From JACNJF01 sp050288105 (GTDB lineage Bacteria > Pseudomonadota > Gammaproteobacteria > GCA-001735895), in assembly GCA_050288105.1 (NCBI GenBank), contig JBNKDE010000017.1, positions 1 through 64,000 of the forward strand: a DNA stretch of 64,000 nt, given 5' to 3'. The notes beneath the pieces were generated by a model. It worked only from the letters and a program-made list of their open reading frames with translations. It had not been told where the DNA came from and made no database searches. The position numbers and the translations under genes were made by a program. Of this stretch, positions 1 to 9,541 are shown piece after piece. Every line of letters starts with the position of its first letter. The first letter of the stretch is position 1.

Positions 1-21
1 TATGAGAGCAATGATTTTCTC

Positions 22-450
22 TCACCTTAGAAATTTATGTCTTGCAAGCCGGGGTGGGTCCATATATGCAGGAGGTAGAACAATGCAGGAGCTTATGTCG
101 AGAGAAGATTGATGATGAGCCTCGTTCGGCGTGTGCAGATGCAATTTATAAAACACACCCCTGTGTTCTACATGCGAGGCCAGCTGAAGCTGTTCAAACT
201 TATTCCAGATAAGTTTGTGAAACCGCTGACGAGGCGCTCCGCAGGGGTAAAAACGCCAGAGGTAATGGTGTTTTTGGTCTATCCGCATACCGGTAGCAAG
301 ATCTAAAAGAAAAGCACTATCGCAACTGTACAAGCCCCGCCAAAGGAGGATTTTTATGGCAAAGAAGACGCGCTCCTCTCTGGTTACCTTGCCGAGTCTG
401 TGAACCTGAAAACCCTGAGGATTTACCCAGCAGTTTTTCTTGAATTGCAT
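22..450 (-). CDS. Unrecognised 142-aa reading frame
   Basis: An open frame with fairly gene-like codons that is rich in His, Arg and aromatic residues. It has no signal peptide, membrane segment or motif I recognise. The ATG is preceded only by a weak AGG. The opposite strand is also open for 65 codons at 109-306, so the true coding strand is unclear. It could be a remnant of a mobile element or a non-coding stretch at the edge of the copper-protein locus. No function is proposed. Confidence 0.25.
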   Translation of the reverse strand: MQFKKNCWVNPQGFQVHRLGKVTREERVFFAIKILLWRGLYSCDSAFLLDLATGMRIDQKHHYLWRFYPCGAPRQRFHKLIWNKFEQLQLASHVEHRGVFYKLHLHTPNEAHHQSSLDISSCIVLPPAYMDPPRLARHKFLR

Positions 451-503
451 TAACTTGCCTGTAATAGATGATTGAAATTACACGCGATCAATTTTGTTTT
501 TCG

Positions 504-533
504 GGCAAAAAAATACCAGCTAAAAAGCTGGTA
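504..533 (-). terminator. Rho-independent terminator of the FHA gene
   Basis: Read on the minus strand, a 7-bp stem (TACCAGC / GCTGGTA) with a short A/T loop is followed by a run of seven T. It lies about 35 bp past the stop codon of the FHA gene and is oriented to end that transcript. Confidence 0.8.
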
Positions 534-565
534 GAAATGGTTTTATTATTATTAGTATTCGAATG

Positions 566-1426
566 TTACAAGTTGGTATTTTTTAAATCGCATAGCTGGA
601 AAGTAATTAATCCTGTCTGATTGGTGCCAGAGTACATGCTAACCCCGCAGGAGATGCTTCCACTTCTATTAAGCTTTATTTTTTCATGTGTTAAATATAT
701 CTCGCGATCATCGGCATAAACGTAGGTACCGTTTGAACTGTGATCTTCCAGGTAAATGGTATCGTAGTTCAGTTGTATTGTTGCATGGTTACGCGATATT
801 TGATCGCTGTCAATAAAAATATCTGAAGTGCTAGAACGTCCGATCTGAATAATCAGGTTGCGGGATGCGGTGAATACCTTGCTCTGTCCGTTGAATTCCG
901 CGCTGAAGGCTATTTCTGGGCCTTCGACCTTGGTGATATCTTCATCATTAATCGCAATGCTGATTGATCTGTCTTCGTCATCACGTACGAAGTAGGTGAC
1001 ATCCGGATGTGACAGAATATATTCGTCAATAATTGCGGTGTCTACCCGGCTCAGCAGCATTTCATTGCTACGAGAAGCATACGACAGCTTGGTTGCAAAG
1101 TTTACCGCTTCGCCATAGATCTGATCTTGATGGATAAAATAATCGCCTTTACACATACTGGATTTGATGCTGACTTTTTTACCTGGATGCTCTTCGCTTC
1201 TGGCAGTAATACGTAGAATTGAAACCAGAAAATCCAGTGCCTGATTGAGGCATTCAAAGGTTAAAATGGATTCATCAAAAATATCGATATGATTGATTGG
1301 GGTGATATGTGATTTTTCGATAGCTTCGCGAAAAATCGATTCGCGCAGAGTGATATATTCTGATGTCTCATCGAAAGGCGAAAAACTAATCGTTGATACG
1401 ATTCCATTTTGCTGTTGTATATTCAT
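566..1426 (-). CDS. FHA-domain protein with degenerate nucleotide-cyclase-like N-terminus
   Basis: A 286-residue cytoplasmic protein. The C-terminal part (about residues 185-265) is a forkhead-associated domain with the usual signature GRSSTSDI, then S-x-N-H, then SSNGTYV, which binds phosphothreonine peptides. The N-terminal half has a GEAVNFATKL segment resembling the G-x-x-VN-A-A-R-L stretch of class III adenylate cyclases. I see no metal-binding Asp pair there, so it is probably a regulatory relic. It sits 19 bp downstream of the SCO1-like gene and ends at a terminator, so the two probably form one transcript. No partner Ser/Thr kinase is visible in the window. The FHA call is firm; the cyclase homology is inference. 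Confidence 0.85.
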   Translation of the reverse strand: MNIQQQNGIVSTISFSPFDETSEYITLRESIFREAIEKSHITPINHIDIFDESILTFECLNQALDFLVSILRITARSEEHPGKKVSIKSSMCKGDYFIHQDQIYGEAVNFATKLSYASRSNEMLLSRVDTAIIDEYILSHPDVTYFVRDDEDRSISIAINDEDITKVEGPEIAFSAEFNGQSKVFTASRNLIIQIGRSSTSDIFIDSDQISRNHATIQLNYDTIYLEDHSSNGTYVYADDREIYLTHEKIKLNRSGSISCGVSMYSGTNQTGLITFQLCDLKNTNL

Positions 1427-1445
1427 AGCCCTGTTCCAATGCTCA

Positions 1446-2033
1446 TTAGCTGTTATTTAAAAGTAAAGGAATAGTAGAGAAATTGCTTTTCACTTCCGTA
1501 ACAATTTCTGAGTTAGCCTGTTTAACAAATAACGAAGTACTGTGGTTCATCTTGTTTCCACGGTAGGCTTCGAAAGTTCTCTGAAAATCTTCGATGTCCT
1601 GATTGTTCCCAGTCAGCAGATACCAGTTGGGGTCATCAATTCGATGTTGTTCAGCATACTTTTCCAGTTCAGTGGGAGTATCCGTCTGTGGGTCAATACT
1701 GATCATGGCGATGATAGTATCTTCCGGTAAATGAGGTTGTATGCTTTTAAGGCTCAGTGTTACCGTAGTGCAAACGGTGACACAGTGAGTAAAAAAGAAT
1801 GCGAATACTACGTTTCGATCCGTATTAAATAGTGAGTCGAGAGCGACCTGTTGATTTTTCTGGTCCAGCAGATTAATTTCTGGGAAAGTGTAACGGAACT
1901 TGCCAGGTGCCTGAGGCTTTGCAGAGACAAATGCCAGATTGTTACCGGTAGAGACCAGACTGCTCAAATCAAATGCGGCGAGATTTGAACTCAGGGTTAA
2001 AAGTAAGGTCGATATCAGTACCGTTTTTCGCAT
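1446..2033 (-). CDS. SCO1/SenC/PrrC-family copper chaperone
   Basis: A 195-residue exported, thioredoxin-fold protein with an N-terminal signal sequence ending near residue 19. The copper site of the family is present: a CxxxC motif (CVTVC, in FFTHCVTVCTTV) and a distal His in NKMNHSTSLFV. SCO proteins deliver copper to CuA or other copper enzymes, or act as thiol-disulfide reductases. Here it is divergent from a multicopper-oxidase operon and far from the cbb3 genes, which have no CuA. A role in loading the neighbouring oxidases is therefore plausible. The canonical CPxxC proline is Val in this copy. Confidence 0.9.
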   Translation of the reverse strand: MRKTVLISTLLLTLSSNLAAFDLSSLVSTGNNLAFVSAKPQAPGKFRYTFPEINLLDQKNQQVALDSLFNTDRNVVFAFFFTHCVTVCTTVTLSLKSIQPHLPEDTIIAMISIDPQTDTPTELEKYAEQHRIDDPNWYLLTGNNQDIEDFQRTFEAYRGNKMNHSTSLFVKQANSEIVTEVKSNFSTIPLLLNNS

Positions 2034-2417
2034 CAGGAGTTCCCTCCCTTGAGAACTGCTTTTTGAAAACCAAAAAATAATTAAGATGTTACGGTTTGAA
2101 TGTGAAAACTGCGTGAAATGCGCGGTTGTAAATTAGATCTACTTCACATTTTTAACAGAAAACTTCGAAATTTCTTGCTACTAAATTCACCCCCTTTGTT
2201 TACTCAATAATCTACCACTGATTGCGTTATTTTGGTATGCACCATGCGGCGGATTGTCGCACTAAAGCCATTGTTCTGCGTATATCTCTTCTTTACATCC
2301 CTAACTAATATTGCATGCATCGAAAAGTAACTTTGGGCGGGTTTGCCTGAGTTGGATCTTTTTAGGTCATTAATTTGAACAAGCGTTACAAGTGATGAAT
2401 GTTATGAGGATAACCGA
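2034..2417. promoter_or_regulatory. Divergent intergenic region, SCO1-like gene / giant secreted protein
   Basis: A 384-bp AT-rich non-coding spacer between two divergently transcribed operons, so it must hold promoters for both. I found no convincing Fnr box, sigma-54 site or long inverted repeat. The plus-strand gene has a weak ribosome site (GAGGATA) just before its ATG. The region is long enough for upstream regulator sites, but I cannot name one. Confidence 0.5.
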
Positions 2418-5400
2418 ATGAGTAAATCATTAATGTATGAAAGGTTGGTTAAGCCAGTTGCGGTGACAACCTTCCTGATAGGCTCCGTCCTTTCAGGGAT
2501 GGCACACGCGGCATCGCTTACCATTACGACAGAGGTTGGCCAATTGGACCAGAATGGTGCTCCAATTGCTGCCGGGGGCTTCAGGTATATTGTAGAAGAA
2601 GACCCAATGTATAGATCAACTCCTGGAAATGATATCTGGCAGGATCTTTCAGGTGAGGAATTAAATAAGAGTCTTTCTTTTAATTTCCATAAGAGTCATA
2701 CACCTGTTGCAAGAGATGCTAATGGTGTTGGTCTTTCTGGTGAGACCTCTGCAGACAGTATTACGCTGGATGTTCCTGAAGGTAATTACTTCGTTTCGGT
2801 TCTCCCTTACGGCAAGTTTCAGTTAGGCGGTAAGCCTGTTACGGTCACCGCCACTGGCGCGACTGCTGAGGTTCGTGTTAATCCATCACCGATCCCAACT
2901 GCTCAGATCAGTATCCAGGTGTTCGAAGATAATAGCCCAATCAATGGCGCTATAGACGTAGGTGAGCGAGGTCTTAATGGTTCTATGGTGGATGGCAAGT
3001 TCCAGCCTTTTCATATTATCCTTGAAGATCCTGCTGGCCAGTACGGTGCTGGCGGTGGTCGTGTGGCTTACGATGCATTCGGTAATCCACTGGGTACAGA
3101 ATATAACGCCGATGGCTCGGTTGCCTCTTTTCCTGCAGGTAATCAAACCAACGGTACCATCATTAATCCTGGTGCATTACCTGCCAATACCGTGCAGCTG
3201 GTTCCTAATGACCAGGGCTACCTTGTGATCAAGAACCTGCCACCCGGAAAGTACGGTGTACAGGTTGTCCCTCCTGCAGGTGCGGGCTGGATTCAGACCT
3301 CGACTATAGAAGGTACCAAGGTGGTTGATGCCTGGGTTAAAGCCAACGAACCGCAGAACTTTGTAGAATTCGGTCCTCCAGGGCCACACGTATTCATCGG
3401 TTTTGTACGTGAATACGATTGTAACGCAGGTGTCTGGGGTGATGGGTCCTCAATCTCTATGACCACTCAGGTGGAAGTCGATGGGGTTCTGGAAACTGTT
3501 GAGGTTACTGATCCTGATATTAACCCCTGCGTAGGTTATGCACAGCCAGCTCCTGACGGGGTTTCTGCTGCTATTACGGGTACTGTGGTTGATAACCATA
3601 TGTCCCGTTCTCCTGATTTCACATTTAACAGCGGTACACCTTTTCCTGGTTGTCGCGTTGGTGTGAATCTGGGTATTGCGGGTAAAACAATCTACTCTGG
3701 TGCCTGCGACGATACCTCTTCATTCAATATCGGCGGTCTGCCAACTGGAGACTACAGTCTGTCGATCTACGATGATGGACTGGATGCGGTTATTGCGAAC
3801 CATCCTTTCTCAATTGCTCCAAGTAACGATGCAAATGCACCGGCTGGTACGCTTGCTGTTACAGCATTAACTCAGGTAGTTGCCTCTAATACAAACGGAA
3901 GCGCTCCTAATGAAGCGAACTGCGATGCAAATAATAGCTGCTTACTGGGCGAAATCCCGGTTTTTAACTGGTTCCACAAGCTACACACCAACGTATTTAT
4001 CGATACCGATGAAGATGGTGTGTGGGATGCGAACGAAGTGAATGCCAATGCGGATGCCTTTACGAATAATATCCGCTGGAGAGATGGACGTATCTACCAA
4101 AGCGTTGCGGTTGACGTAGAAGGTGCGGCTCCGTTTGATCAGGTGTTCCCATTCTTCCACTGGCTGGTGCTGGAAACTGACTTTGCGAAGTTTAAGGCTA
4201 CCGGTGCAACCATCCGCGTAGATAACGGTGGTGGTAATCGTCAGCTTGCCGATATTACCGATAATCTGCAGGCGGATGGCTATATTGCACAGCCTCAGCA
4301 TGCAGGCCTGGATGTTGACGGTAACCCAATCGCTCTGCCGAACTGTGATTTATCTCCTGATGCTGAGCAGTGCACCACTGATGGTTACTCGCTGACATTA
4401 AGAGGTCCTGCGCTGACTCTGGGTATTCAGGGTTTCCTGGGTCAGAAGTCAGTTGTTGATTTTGGTAAGACTACCTATGGCGCCAACGAAAATGGTGGCA
4501 TCAGTGGTGTTGCAATCTATGCAATCACCCGCGCTGAGCATGACCCACGTTACGCGGTGGCTGAAATATGGGAGCCAGGTATTCCTCGTGTGCAGTTCGC
4601 GCTGTATCAGGATGACAATGTTGACGGTGTTGCTGATGACATGGTTGACGGCGTAGCTGGTTTTACCGAGCCTGATGTTGATAACTATCCTCTGGGCTGG
4701 TTTACCAATGGTGGTGCTCCTGGTCCGGAAGATATTGACCGTAACGGTAACGGTAGTTTCGATTATGGAGACGCGGTTGATGTTACCTGGTCTGATAGCT
4801 GGGACGATACCCCTCCTGAAAACTGTCAGGGTCAAAACCTGATGGGCAGCATGGTGGATGACAACCGTTGTATGGATAGCATGCGTAACTGGAATCAGGT
4901 GCGTCCAGGTGTATTCGATGGTGGTTATGCTTTCCCAAGTAACCCTGTTGCCAGTGTTATAACTGCGGGTGCGGATACAAATGATTACCTGAAAGCTGGT
5001 TATTATGTCGTTCAGGGCTTCACTCCTCCGGGTTATGAGTCACTGAAAGAAGAGTCCAAGAATGTTGATTTTGGGGACGATTACCTGGCGGCTGCTCAGT
5101 TGCTACCTCCTACCTGTGTGGGTGATAGTCATGTTGTTCCTGATTTGATGACATTCGTTACTGATGCTGCTGGAAATCCAATTCCTGGTGCAACTGTCGT
5201 CAACGATTTGGGTGAAACTGTACCTAACCCAGATTACGCAGCACCATTCGCAGGTGAAACGCGTCCTTTGTGTGACAAGAAACTGGTGCTGTTAACCGAA
5301 GGCAAAAACGCTGCGGCTGACTTCCATTTCTTCACAGAAGTACCTAAAGCATCGCATGTGGTGGGCGGTATCCTGAATGACCTGGCCAACGAATTTAATC

Positions 5401-8114
5401 CGAATGCACCGACTTTCGGTGAGAAATTCGCGCCACCCTGGTTACCCGTCGCATTTTACGACTGGACCGGTAAGGAGATTACCCGTGTTTATGCTGACCA
5501 GTATGGTAAGTACAACGCGATGGTACCTTCTAGTTATACAGCGAACGCAGCCAGCCCATCCGGTTTTACACCGAATATGCTGACAGCCTGTATGAATGAT
5601 GGTGGCTATATCGATCATGATAATGATCCTTCTACTCCAGCCATTATTGATCCTAACTACAATCCGCAGTACACCCAGTTCTGTTATACCTTCCAGTATA
5701 TGCCGGGTGCGACCACCTACCTGGATACACCGGTACTTCAGATCGCGGCATTTGCTGGTGCAGGTTATCAGTTGGATTGTGAAGCGGGTGATGCGACTCC
5801 AATGATTGCTCAGGTTGATGGACCTAATGGTCTGCCTGGGCCATACATTGCTGATTCTACTGATGCTGTAGACGCAAATCGCACGCTGACGCTGCACTCT
5901 GTGGGTCTGCGTGAGGTATTGAATCCATCATCTGATGAATTCACGACTAAGTTTGTGACACGTGATTACGGTTTCGGTGGGGTTGCTGATAATAGCGCTA
6001 CCTGGGGTAATGTGGTTCTGACTGACGAAGCGGGTAATCAAGTTGTTGCCGATGTTTCCAGTTGGGATGATTCAACCATTGTTGCCACCTTGCCACTGAA
6101 TACTGCAGATGGTCGTTACCAGATGAATGTGGTGAGTGCGGCTGGTGTAGAGTCACCTATGGGTGTTTCTGTGATAGTTGGTCCGCTGGAGTTCAACAAC
6201 AATCAGGTTCGTACGGTATACCCAAGCCCCGTGGCAACCGATACGCCTATCCAGGATGCTATCGATGCAGCCAATCGTGGTGACCTGATCCTGGTCGCTC
6301 CTGGTGTGTATAACGAAATGGTCGTTATGTGGAAGCCAGTGTACCTGCAAGGTGCCGGTGCATTCTCTACTACTATCAATGCGCGTCCTGTCCCAGCTGA
6401 GAAGACTCAGATCTGGAAGGATGAGACATTGGCTCACGTGACTAACGGTGACTTCGACCTGCTGAATGGCCAGGAAAATGGTCCTCTGTTGTTTGATACC
6501 GAAGAAGGCGCAGGCATCATGGTGGCCAGTAAGGCACCCGGAAACGCCAATACCTTCAATAACGGTCGTAAGAGCTCAGGCATCGACGGTTTTACTATCA
6601 CCGGAGGTATGACTGGTGGCGGTATCTTCCTGAATGGCTATGTGAATGGTCTGGATATCAGTAACAACCGTGTAACCGGTAACGAAGGTACCTACGGTGG
6701 CGGAATCCGTGTAGGTCACTATGCACTGCTGGATAACAACGCTCAGTATCCTGATGCAAGTAACGATAATCTGAGGATTCATCACAATCAGATCATCCGT
6801 AACGGTACCCAGAATGGCACTGGTGGCGGTATTGCGCTTTACAATGGCGCTACTAACTACCGGATCACTGACAACCTGATCTGCGGTAACTTTGCCGCTA
6901 CTGATGGTGCTGGTATTGGTCATCTGGGTCTGAGTACGGGTGGCCGTATTGAAGATAACCAGATTATCTTTAACCAGTCTTTCCGTCAGACCCCAGGGTT
7001 TGAAACCGATGGTGGCGGTATTCTGATAGCCGGTATGGACCCAGCGGTGGGTGCTAACTCAACCTATACCGAAGGTTCTGGCCACGTGATCATTAACCGT
7101 AACCTGATCCAGGGTAACCAGTCTGGTGCGGGTAATGGTTCTGGTATAGCGGTTCGTCGTGCTAACGGTGCTGATATCGAAGCTAATCCAGCTCGAGTTG
7201 GTGGTGGTACAGCGTGGTGGACAGTGAGAATCTCCAACAACACCATTGTCAATAACGTGGCGGGTAATGCTGGCGCGATCTCGATGCTGGATTCAGTGGT
7301 GGTCAATATTGAGAACAATACCATTGCGAATAATGTGAGTACTGCTACAGCAGGACAGGCATTCGCGCCAGGTAGTCCTTCTCAGTCCAGTCCTCAGATA
7401 GCTGGTGTGGCTTCTTTCCACTATCAGACTCTGGCTGGCTTGATTGATCCTGCAGTACCCAATGCCAATCGCTTTGATAAGGCTTTTGGAAATCCGTATC
7501 TGCAGAGCAACATCCTGTGGCATAACCAGTCCAACTACTTCACATTGGGTGGCTACAACCCTGCAGATGGCACTGGAAACATTGGTAACTGCCAGGATCC
7601 TAATGGCAATCCATGTAATCCAAGTACGTTGACCCCTGCAGGTTATACCGATCTGGGAATAGTGAATGCGGGTGTTGGTGAAGTGCTAAATCAACTGCGT
7701 AACAGTACTGTCTCAGACGCTTCAGTTTATCCAGCTAGTTGGCAGCTGACCGATGTAGACCCTGCCTTTGCAAACGACTACCTGAACGGTGCGGCCAGTT
7801 TTGTTCCTGCACCACTTGAGTTCCAGACCATTCTGGTTGCCCCAGCGCTGGATGAGGGCGGTAACTGGATTGATGCTCGCTACGCACCTTTGTCAATCAA
7901 TGATGTGTCTACAGCGGCTGACGGTGTGAACGGTGGTAACGGAGGTACCGTATCCGGTGCTTCTGATTATCACCTGACTGCGGCATCAACAGGTGCAATT
8001 GACGGTGGACATCCAACCCGTAGCCGTCCATTCGGTTCTGACATCGATAATCTGGATCCACCTCAGGATAGACTGGGTAATGCGGTAGATCAGGGTTCAG
8101 ACGAGGTGCAGTGA
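2418..8114 (+). CDS. Giant secreted protein with SdrD-like, TIG-like and right-handed beta-helix regions
   Basis: A 1898-residue exported protein. Residues 1-31 form a Sec signal peptide ending AHA-A. Residues about 160-1150 carry several beta-sandwich segments with SdrD B-like or carboxypeptidase-regulatory-like features, including Asp-rich loops such as DTDEDGVWDANE and YQDDNVDGVADD that look like calcium sites. Residues about 1176-1254 resemble an IPT/TIG Ig-fold. From about 1278 (IQDAIDAANRGDLILVAPG) to 1870 there are repeated N-N-x-I/V turns typical of a pectin-lyase-like parallel beta-helix. The C-terminus has no sorting signal or autotransporter barrel. It is followed after 64 bp by the first oxidase gene, so it is probably co-secreted with the oxidases as a scaffold or surface partner. 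No enzymatic residues are recognised. Confidence 0.8.
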   Translation: MSKSLMYERLVKPVAVTTFLIGSVLSGMAHAASLTITTEVGQLDQNGAPIAAGGFRYIVEEDPMYRSTPGNDIWQDLSGEELNKSLSFNFHKSHTPVARDANGVGLSGETSADSITLDVPEGNYFVSVLPYGKFQLGGKPVTVTATGATAEVRVNPSPIPTAQISIQVFEDNSPINGAIDVGERGLNGSMVDGKFQPFHIILEDPAGQYGAGGGRVAYDAFGNPLGTEYNADGSVASFPAGNQTNGTIINPGALPANTVQLVPNDQGYLVIKNLPPGKYGVQVVPPAGAGWIQTSTIEGTKVVDAWVKANEPQNFVEFGPPGPHVFIGFVREYDCNAGVWGDGSSISMTTQVEVDGVLETVEVTDPDINPCVGYAQPAPDGVSAAITGTVVDNHMSRSPDFTFNSGTPFPGCRVGVNLGIAGKTIYSGACDDTSSFNIGGLPTGDYSLSIYDDGLDAVIANHPFSIAPSNDANAPAGTLAVTALTQVVASNTNGSAPNEANCDANNSCLLGEIPVFNWFHKLHTNVFIDTDEDGVWDANEVNANADAFTNNIRWRDGRIYQSVAVDVEGAAPFDQVFPFFHWLVLETDFAKFKATGATIRVDNGGGNRQLADITDNLQADGYIAQPQHAGLDVDGNPIALPNCDLSPDAEQCTTDGYSLTLRGPALTLGIQGFLGQKSVVDFGKTTYGANENGGISGVAIYAITRAEHDPRYAVAEIWEPGIPRVQFALYQDDNVDGVADDMVDGVAGFTEPDVDNYPLGWFTNGGAPGPEDIDRNGNGSFDYGDAVDVTWSDSWDDTPPENCQGQNLMGSMVDDNRCMDSMRNWNQVRPGVFDGGYAFPSNPVASVITAGADTNDYLKAGYYVVQGFTPPGYESLKEESKNVDFGDDYLAAAQLLPPTCVGDSHVVPDLMTFVTDAAGNPIPGATVVNDLGETVPNPDYAAPFAGETRPLCDKKLVLLTEGKNAAADFHFFTEVPKASHVVGGILNDLANEFNPNAPTFGEKFAPPWLPVAFYDWTGKEITRVYADQYGKYNAMVPSSYTANAASPSGFTPNMLTACMNDGGYIDHDNDPSTPAIIDPNYNPQYTQFCYTFQYMPGATTYLDTPVLQIAAFAGAGYQLDCEAGDATPMIAQVDGPNGLPGPYIADSTDAVDANRTLTLHSVGLREVLNPSSDEFTTKFVTRDYGFGGVADNSATWGNVVLTDEAGNQVVADVSSWDDSTIVATLPLNTADGRYQMNVVSAAGVESPMGVSVIVGPLEFNNNQVRTVYPSPVATDTPIQDAIDAANRGDLILVAPGVYNEMVVMWKPVYLQGAGAFSTTINARPVPAEKTQIWKDETLAHVTNGDFDLLNGQENGPLLFDTEEGAGIMVASKAPGNANTFNNGRKSSGIDGFTITGGMTGGGIFLNGYVNGLDISNNRVTGNEGTYGGGIRVGHYALLDNNAQYPDASNDNLRIHHNQIIRNGTQNGTGGGIALYNGATNYRITDNLICGNFAATDGAGIGHLGLSTGGRIEDNQIIFNQSFRQTPGFETDGGGILIAGMDPAVGANSTYTEGSGHVIINRNLIQGNQSGAGNGSGIAVRRANGADIEANPARVGGGTAWWTVRISNNTIVNNVAGNAGAISMLDSVVVNIENNTIANNVSTATAGQAFAPGSPSQSSPQIAGVASFHYQTLAGLIDPAVPNANRFDKAFGNPYLQSNILWHNQSNYFTLGGYNPADGTGNIGNCQDPNGNPCNPSTLTPAGYTDLGIVNAGVGEVLNQLRNSTVSDASVYPASWQLTDVDPAFANDYLNGAASFVPAPLEFQTILVAPALDEGGNWIDARYAPLSINDVSTAADGVNGGNGGTVSGASDYHLTAASTGAIDGGHPTRSRPFGSDIDNLDPPQDRLGNAVDQGSDEVQ

Positions 8115-8178
8115 GATGAAGCGATTAACTAATCAGAAATCTGAACTGGAAAACATTCAAACCGTGAGGTACGGAAAA

Positions 8179-9531
8179 ATGAAAACTTTGTTGAAATACG
8201 GATCATGTGCCTCGCTGCTGGCGATGCTCATGTTACCGGTCACATCCGTCCAGGCATCTGCATTCGTGCAGTGCCCGGGTGATACAGATGGCGATGCGGT
8301 CATCGATACACAGGATCCAAATCATCCCAATGTGACCTGTATGCATTTGAGCTCTGGTGATGGTTACTCAACGATGGGTGATGGTTACCTGCAGTATGCT
8401 TTCGGTTTCGGTGTGATTACTGATCAAAACAGATTCGGTGATGATATGACCGGGAAGACAGTGACTCCGCTGGAAGACTCGCACGATGTGGGTATCCTGA
8501 ACGCGCAGTTTACCGCGCCTACCATCGTGTTGAACCAGGGCGAAGAGTTCTATCTTTCCCTGTCCAACGTCGGCATGGTCGAGCGTCCGGATTTATTCGA
8601 TGCGCACACCGTGCATTTCCACGGTTTCCCCAATGCATCCAGTGTGTTCGACGGGGTACCCGATGCATCGATTGCGATCAATATGGGCGCAACAATGACC
8701 TATTACTACAACATCGTGGAGCCGGGAACCTACCTGTACCACTGTCACGTCGAAGCGGCAGAGCATATGCAGATGGGTATGCAGGGTAACCTGTATGTTC
8801 ATCCTGCACAGGACGGCACCCTGGTGCCTGATCCTGATGGAAGTGGTCGCAGCTACAGCAAGTTTGCATACAACGATATTGCCAATGGTGATCCCGGTTC
8901 TACCGGTTACGATAAGGAATATCCTTTGATGCTGACCGGTTTTGACCATGACTTCCATGATGCGCATATTGCGGTGCAGCCGCTGCCTTTCGCCGAAATG
9001 AAGGATGACTACCATATGTTCAATGGTCGTGGTTACCCTGCCACTGTCCAGCCCGACAACTATTACACTACGGTGGATGGTCGTGGCGCAGCTCAGGACA
9101 GGATCGCTGAACGTATCAGGGACATGGTGAACGTTTCAGCGACTGGATACGATGCGGTTAATGATGTCGTTGATCCAAATGGATATAAGCAGAACTTCGA
9201 TACCCAGCCTTACTCTTCCAGAATGGAAGCGGTACAGGGCGAAAAACTGCTGCTACGTATCACCAACCTGAGTATTACCAAGTTCCATACCATCACAGCA
9301 CTGGGTCTGCCCATGCGGGTTATTGGTCAGGGTGGTCGTGAGTTAAAGGACAAGTACAACACGAACTCAGTAAATCTGGGTGGTGGGGAGTCCTTTGACG
9401 TGATCATTGATACGCTGAATGCTGTTCCGGGTACCTATTATGTGTACACCAACGAGCTGCATCAGTTAAGCAACAATACTCAAAGCTTCGGCGGTGCGAT
9501 GACAGAAATTGTCGTATCGGCAGCACAGTAA
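8179..9531 (+). CDS. Multicopper oxidase paralogue A (keeps domain-1 copper ligands)
   Basis: A 450-residue exported two-cupredoxin protein. I start it at 8179 because a GAGG site and a clean signal peptide (ending SVQA) follow there; an upstream in-frame ATG at 8116 would put 21 polar residues before it. Domain 1 has HTVHFHG (143-149) and H188-C189-H190 with H196 and M201, which is a full type 1 site plus four trinuclear-cluster histidines. Domain 2 is degenerate: HTITALG stands where HxxHxHG is expected, and TNELHQLSNN stands where HxH is expected. Alone it cannot complete a trinuclear centre. It lies between the giant protein and paralogue B in one operon. Confidence 0.88.
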   Translation: MKTLLKYGSCASLLAMLMLPVTSVQASAFVQCPGDTDGDAVIDTQDPNHPNVTCMHLSSGDGYSTMGDGYLQYAFGFGVITDQNRFGDDMTGKTVTPLEDSHDVGILNAQFTAPTIVLNQGEEFYLSLSNVGMVERPDLFDAHTVHFHGFPNASSVFDGVPDASIAINMGATMTYYYNIVEPGTYLYHCHVEAAEHMQMGMQGNLYVHPAQDGTLVPDPDGSGRSYSKFAYNDIANGDPGSTGYDKEYPLMLTGFDHDFHDAHIAVQPLPFAEMKDDYHMFNGRGYPATVQPDNYYTTVDGRGAAQDRIAERIRDMVNVSATGYDAVNDVVDPNGYKQNFDTQPYSSRMEAVQGEKLLLRITNLSITKFHTITALGLPMRVIGQGGRELKDKYNTNSVNLGGGESFDVIIDTLNAVPGTYYVYTNELHQLSNNTQSFGGAMTEIVVSAAQ

Positions 9532-9541
9532 ATTGGAGAAA

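Noticed and set aside
109..306. 65-aa plus-strand frame opposite the 22-450 frame
   Set aside because: Short, no ribosome site of note and no recognisable domain. Left as an alternative reading of the same uncertain region.
1446..2033. SCO1-like gene as accessory of the cbb3 oxidase
   Set aside because: It is about 50 kb from ccoN and cbb3 has no CuA centre. Its divergent position at the multicopper operon fits the copper enzymes better, though the alternative is not excluded.
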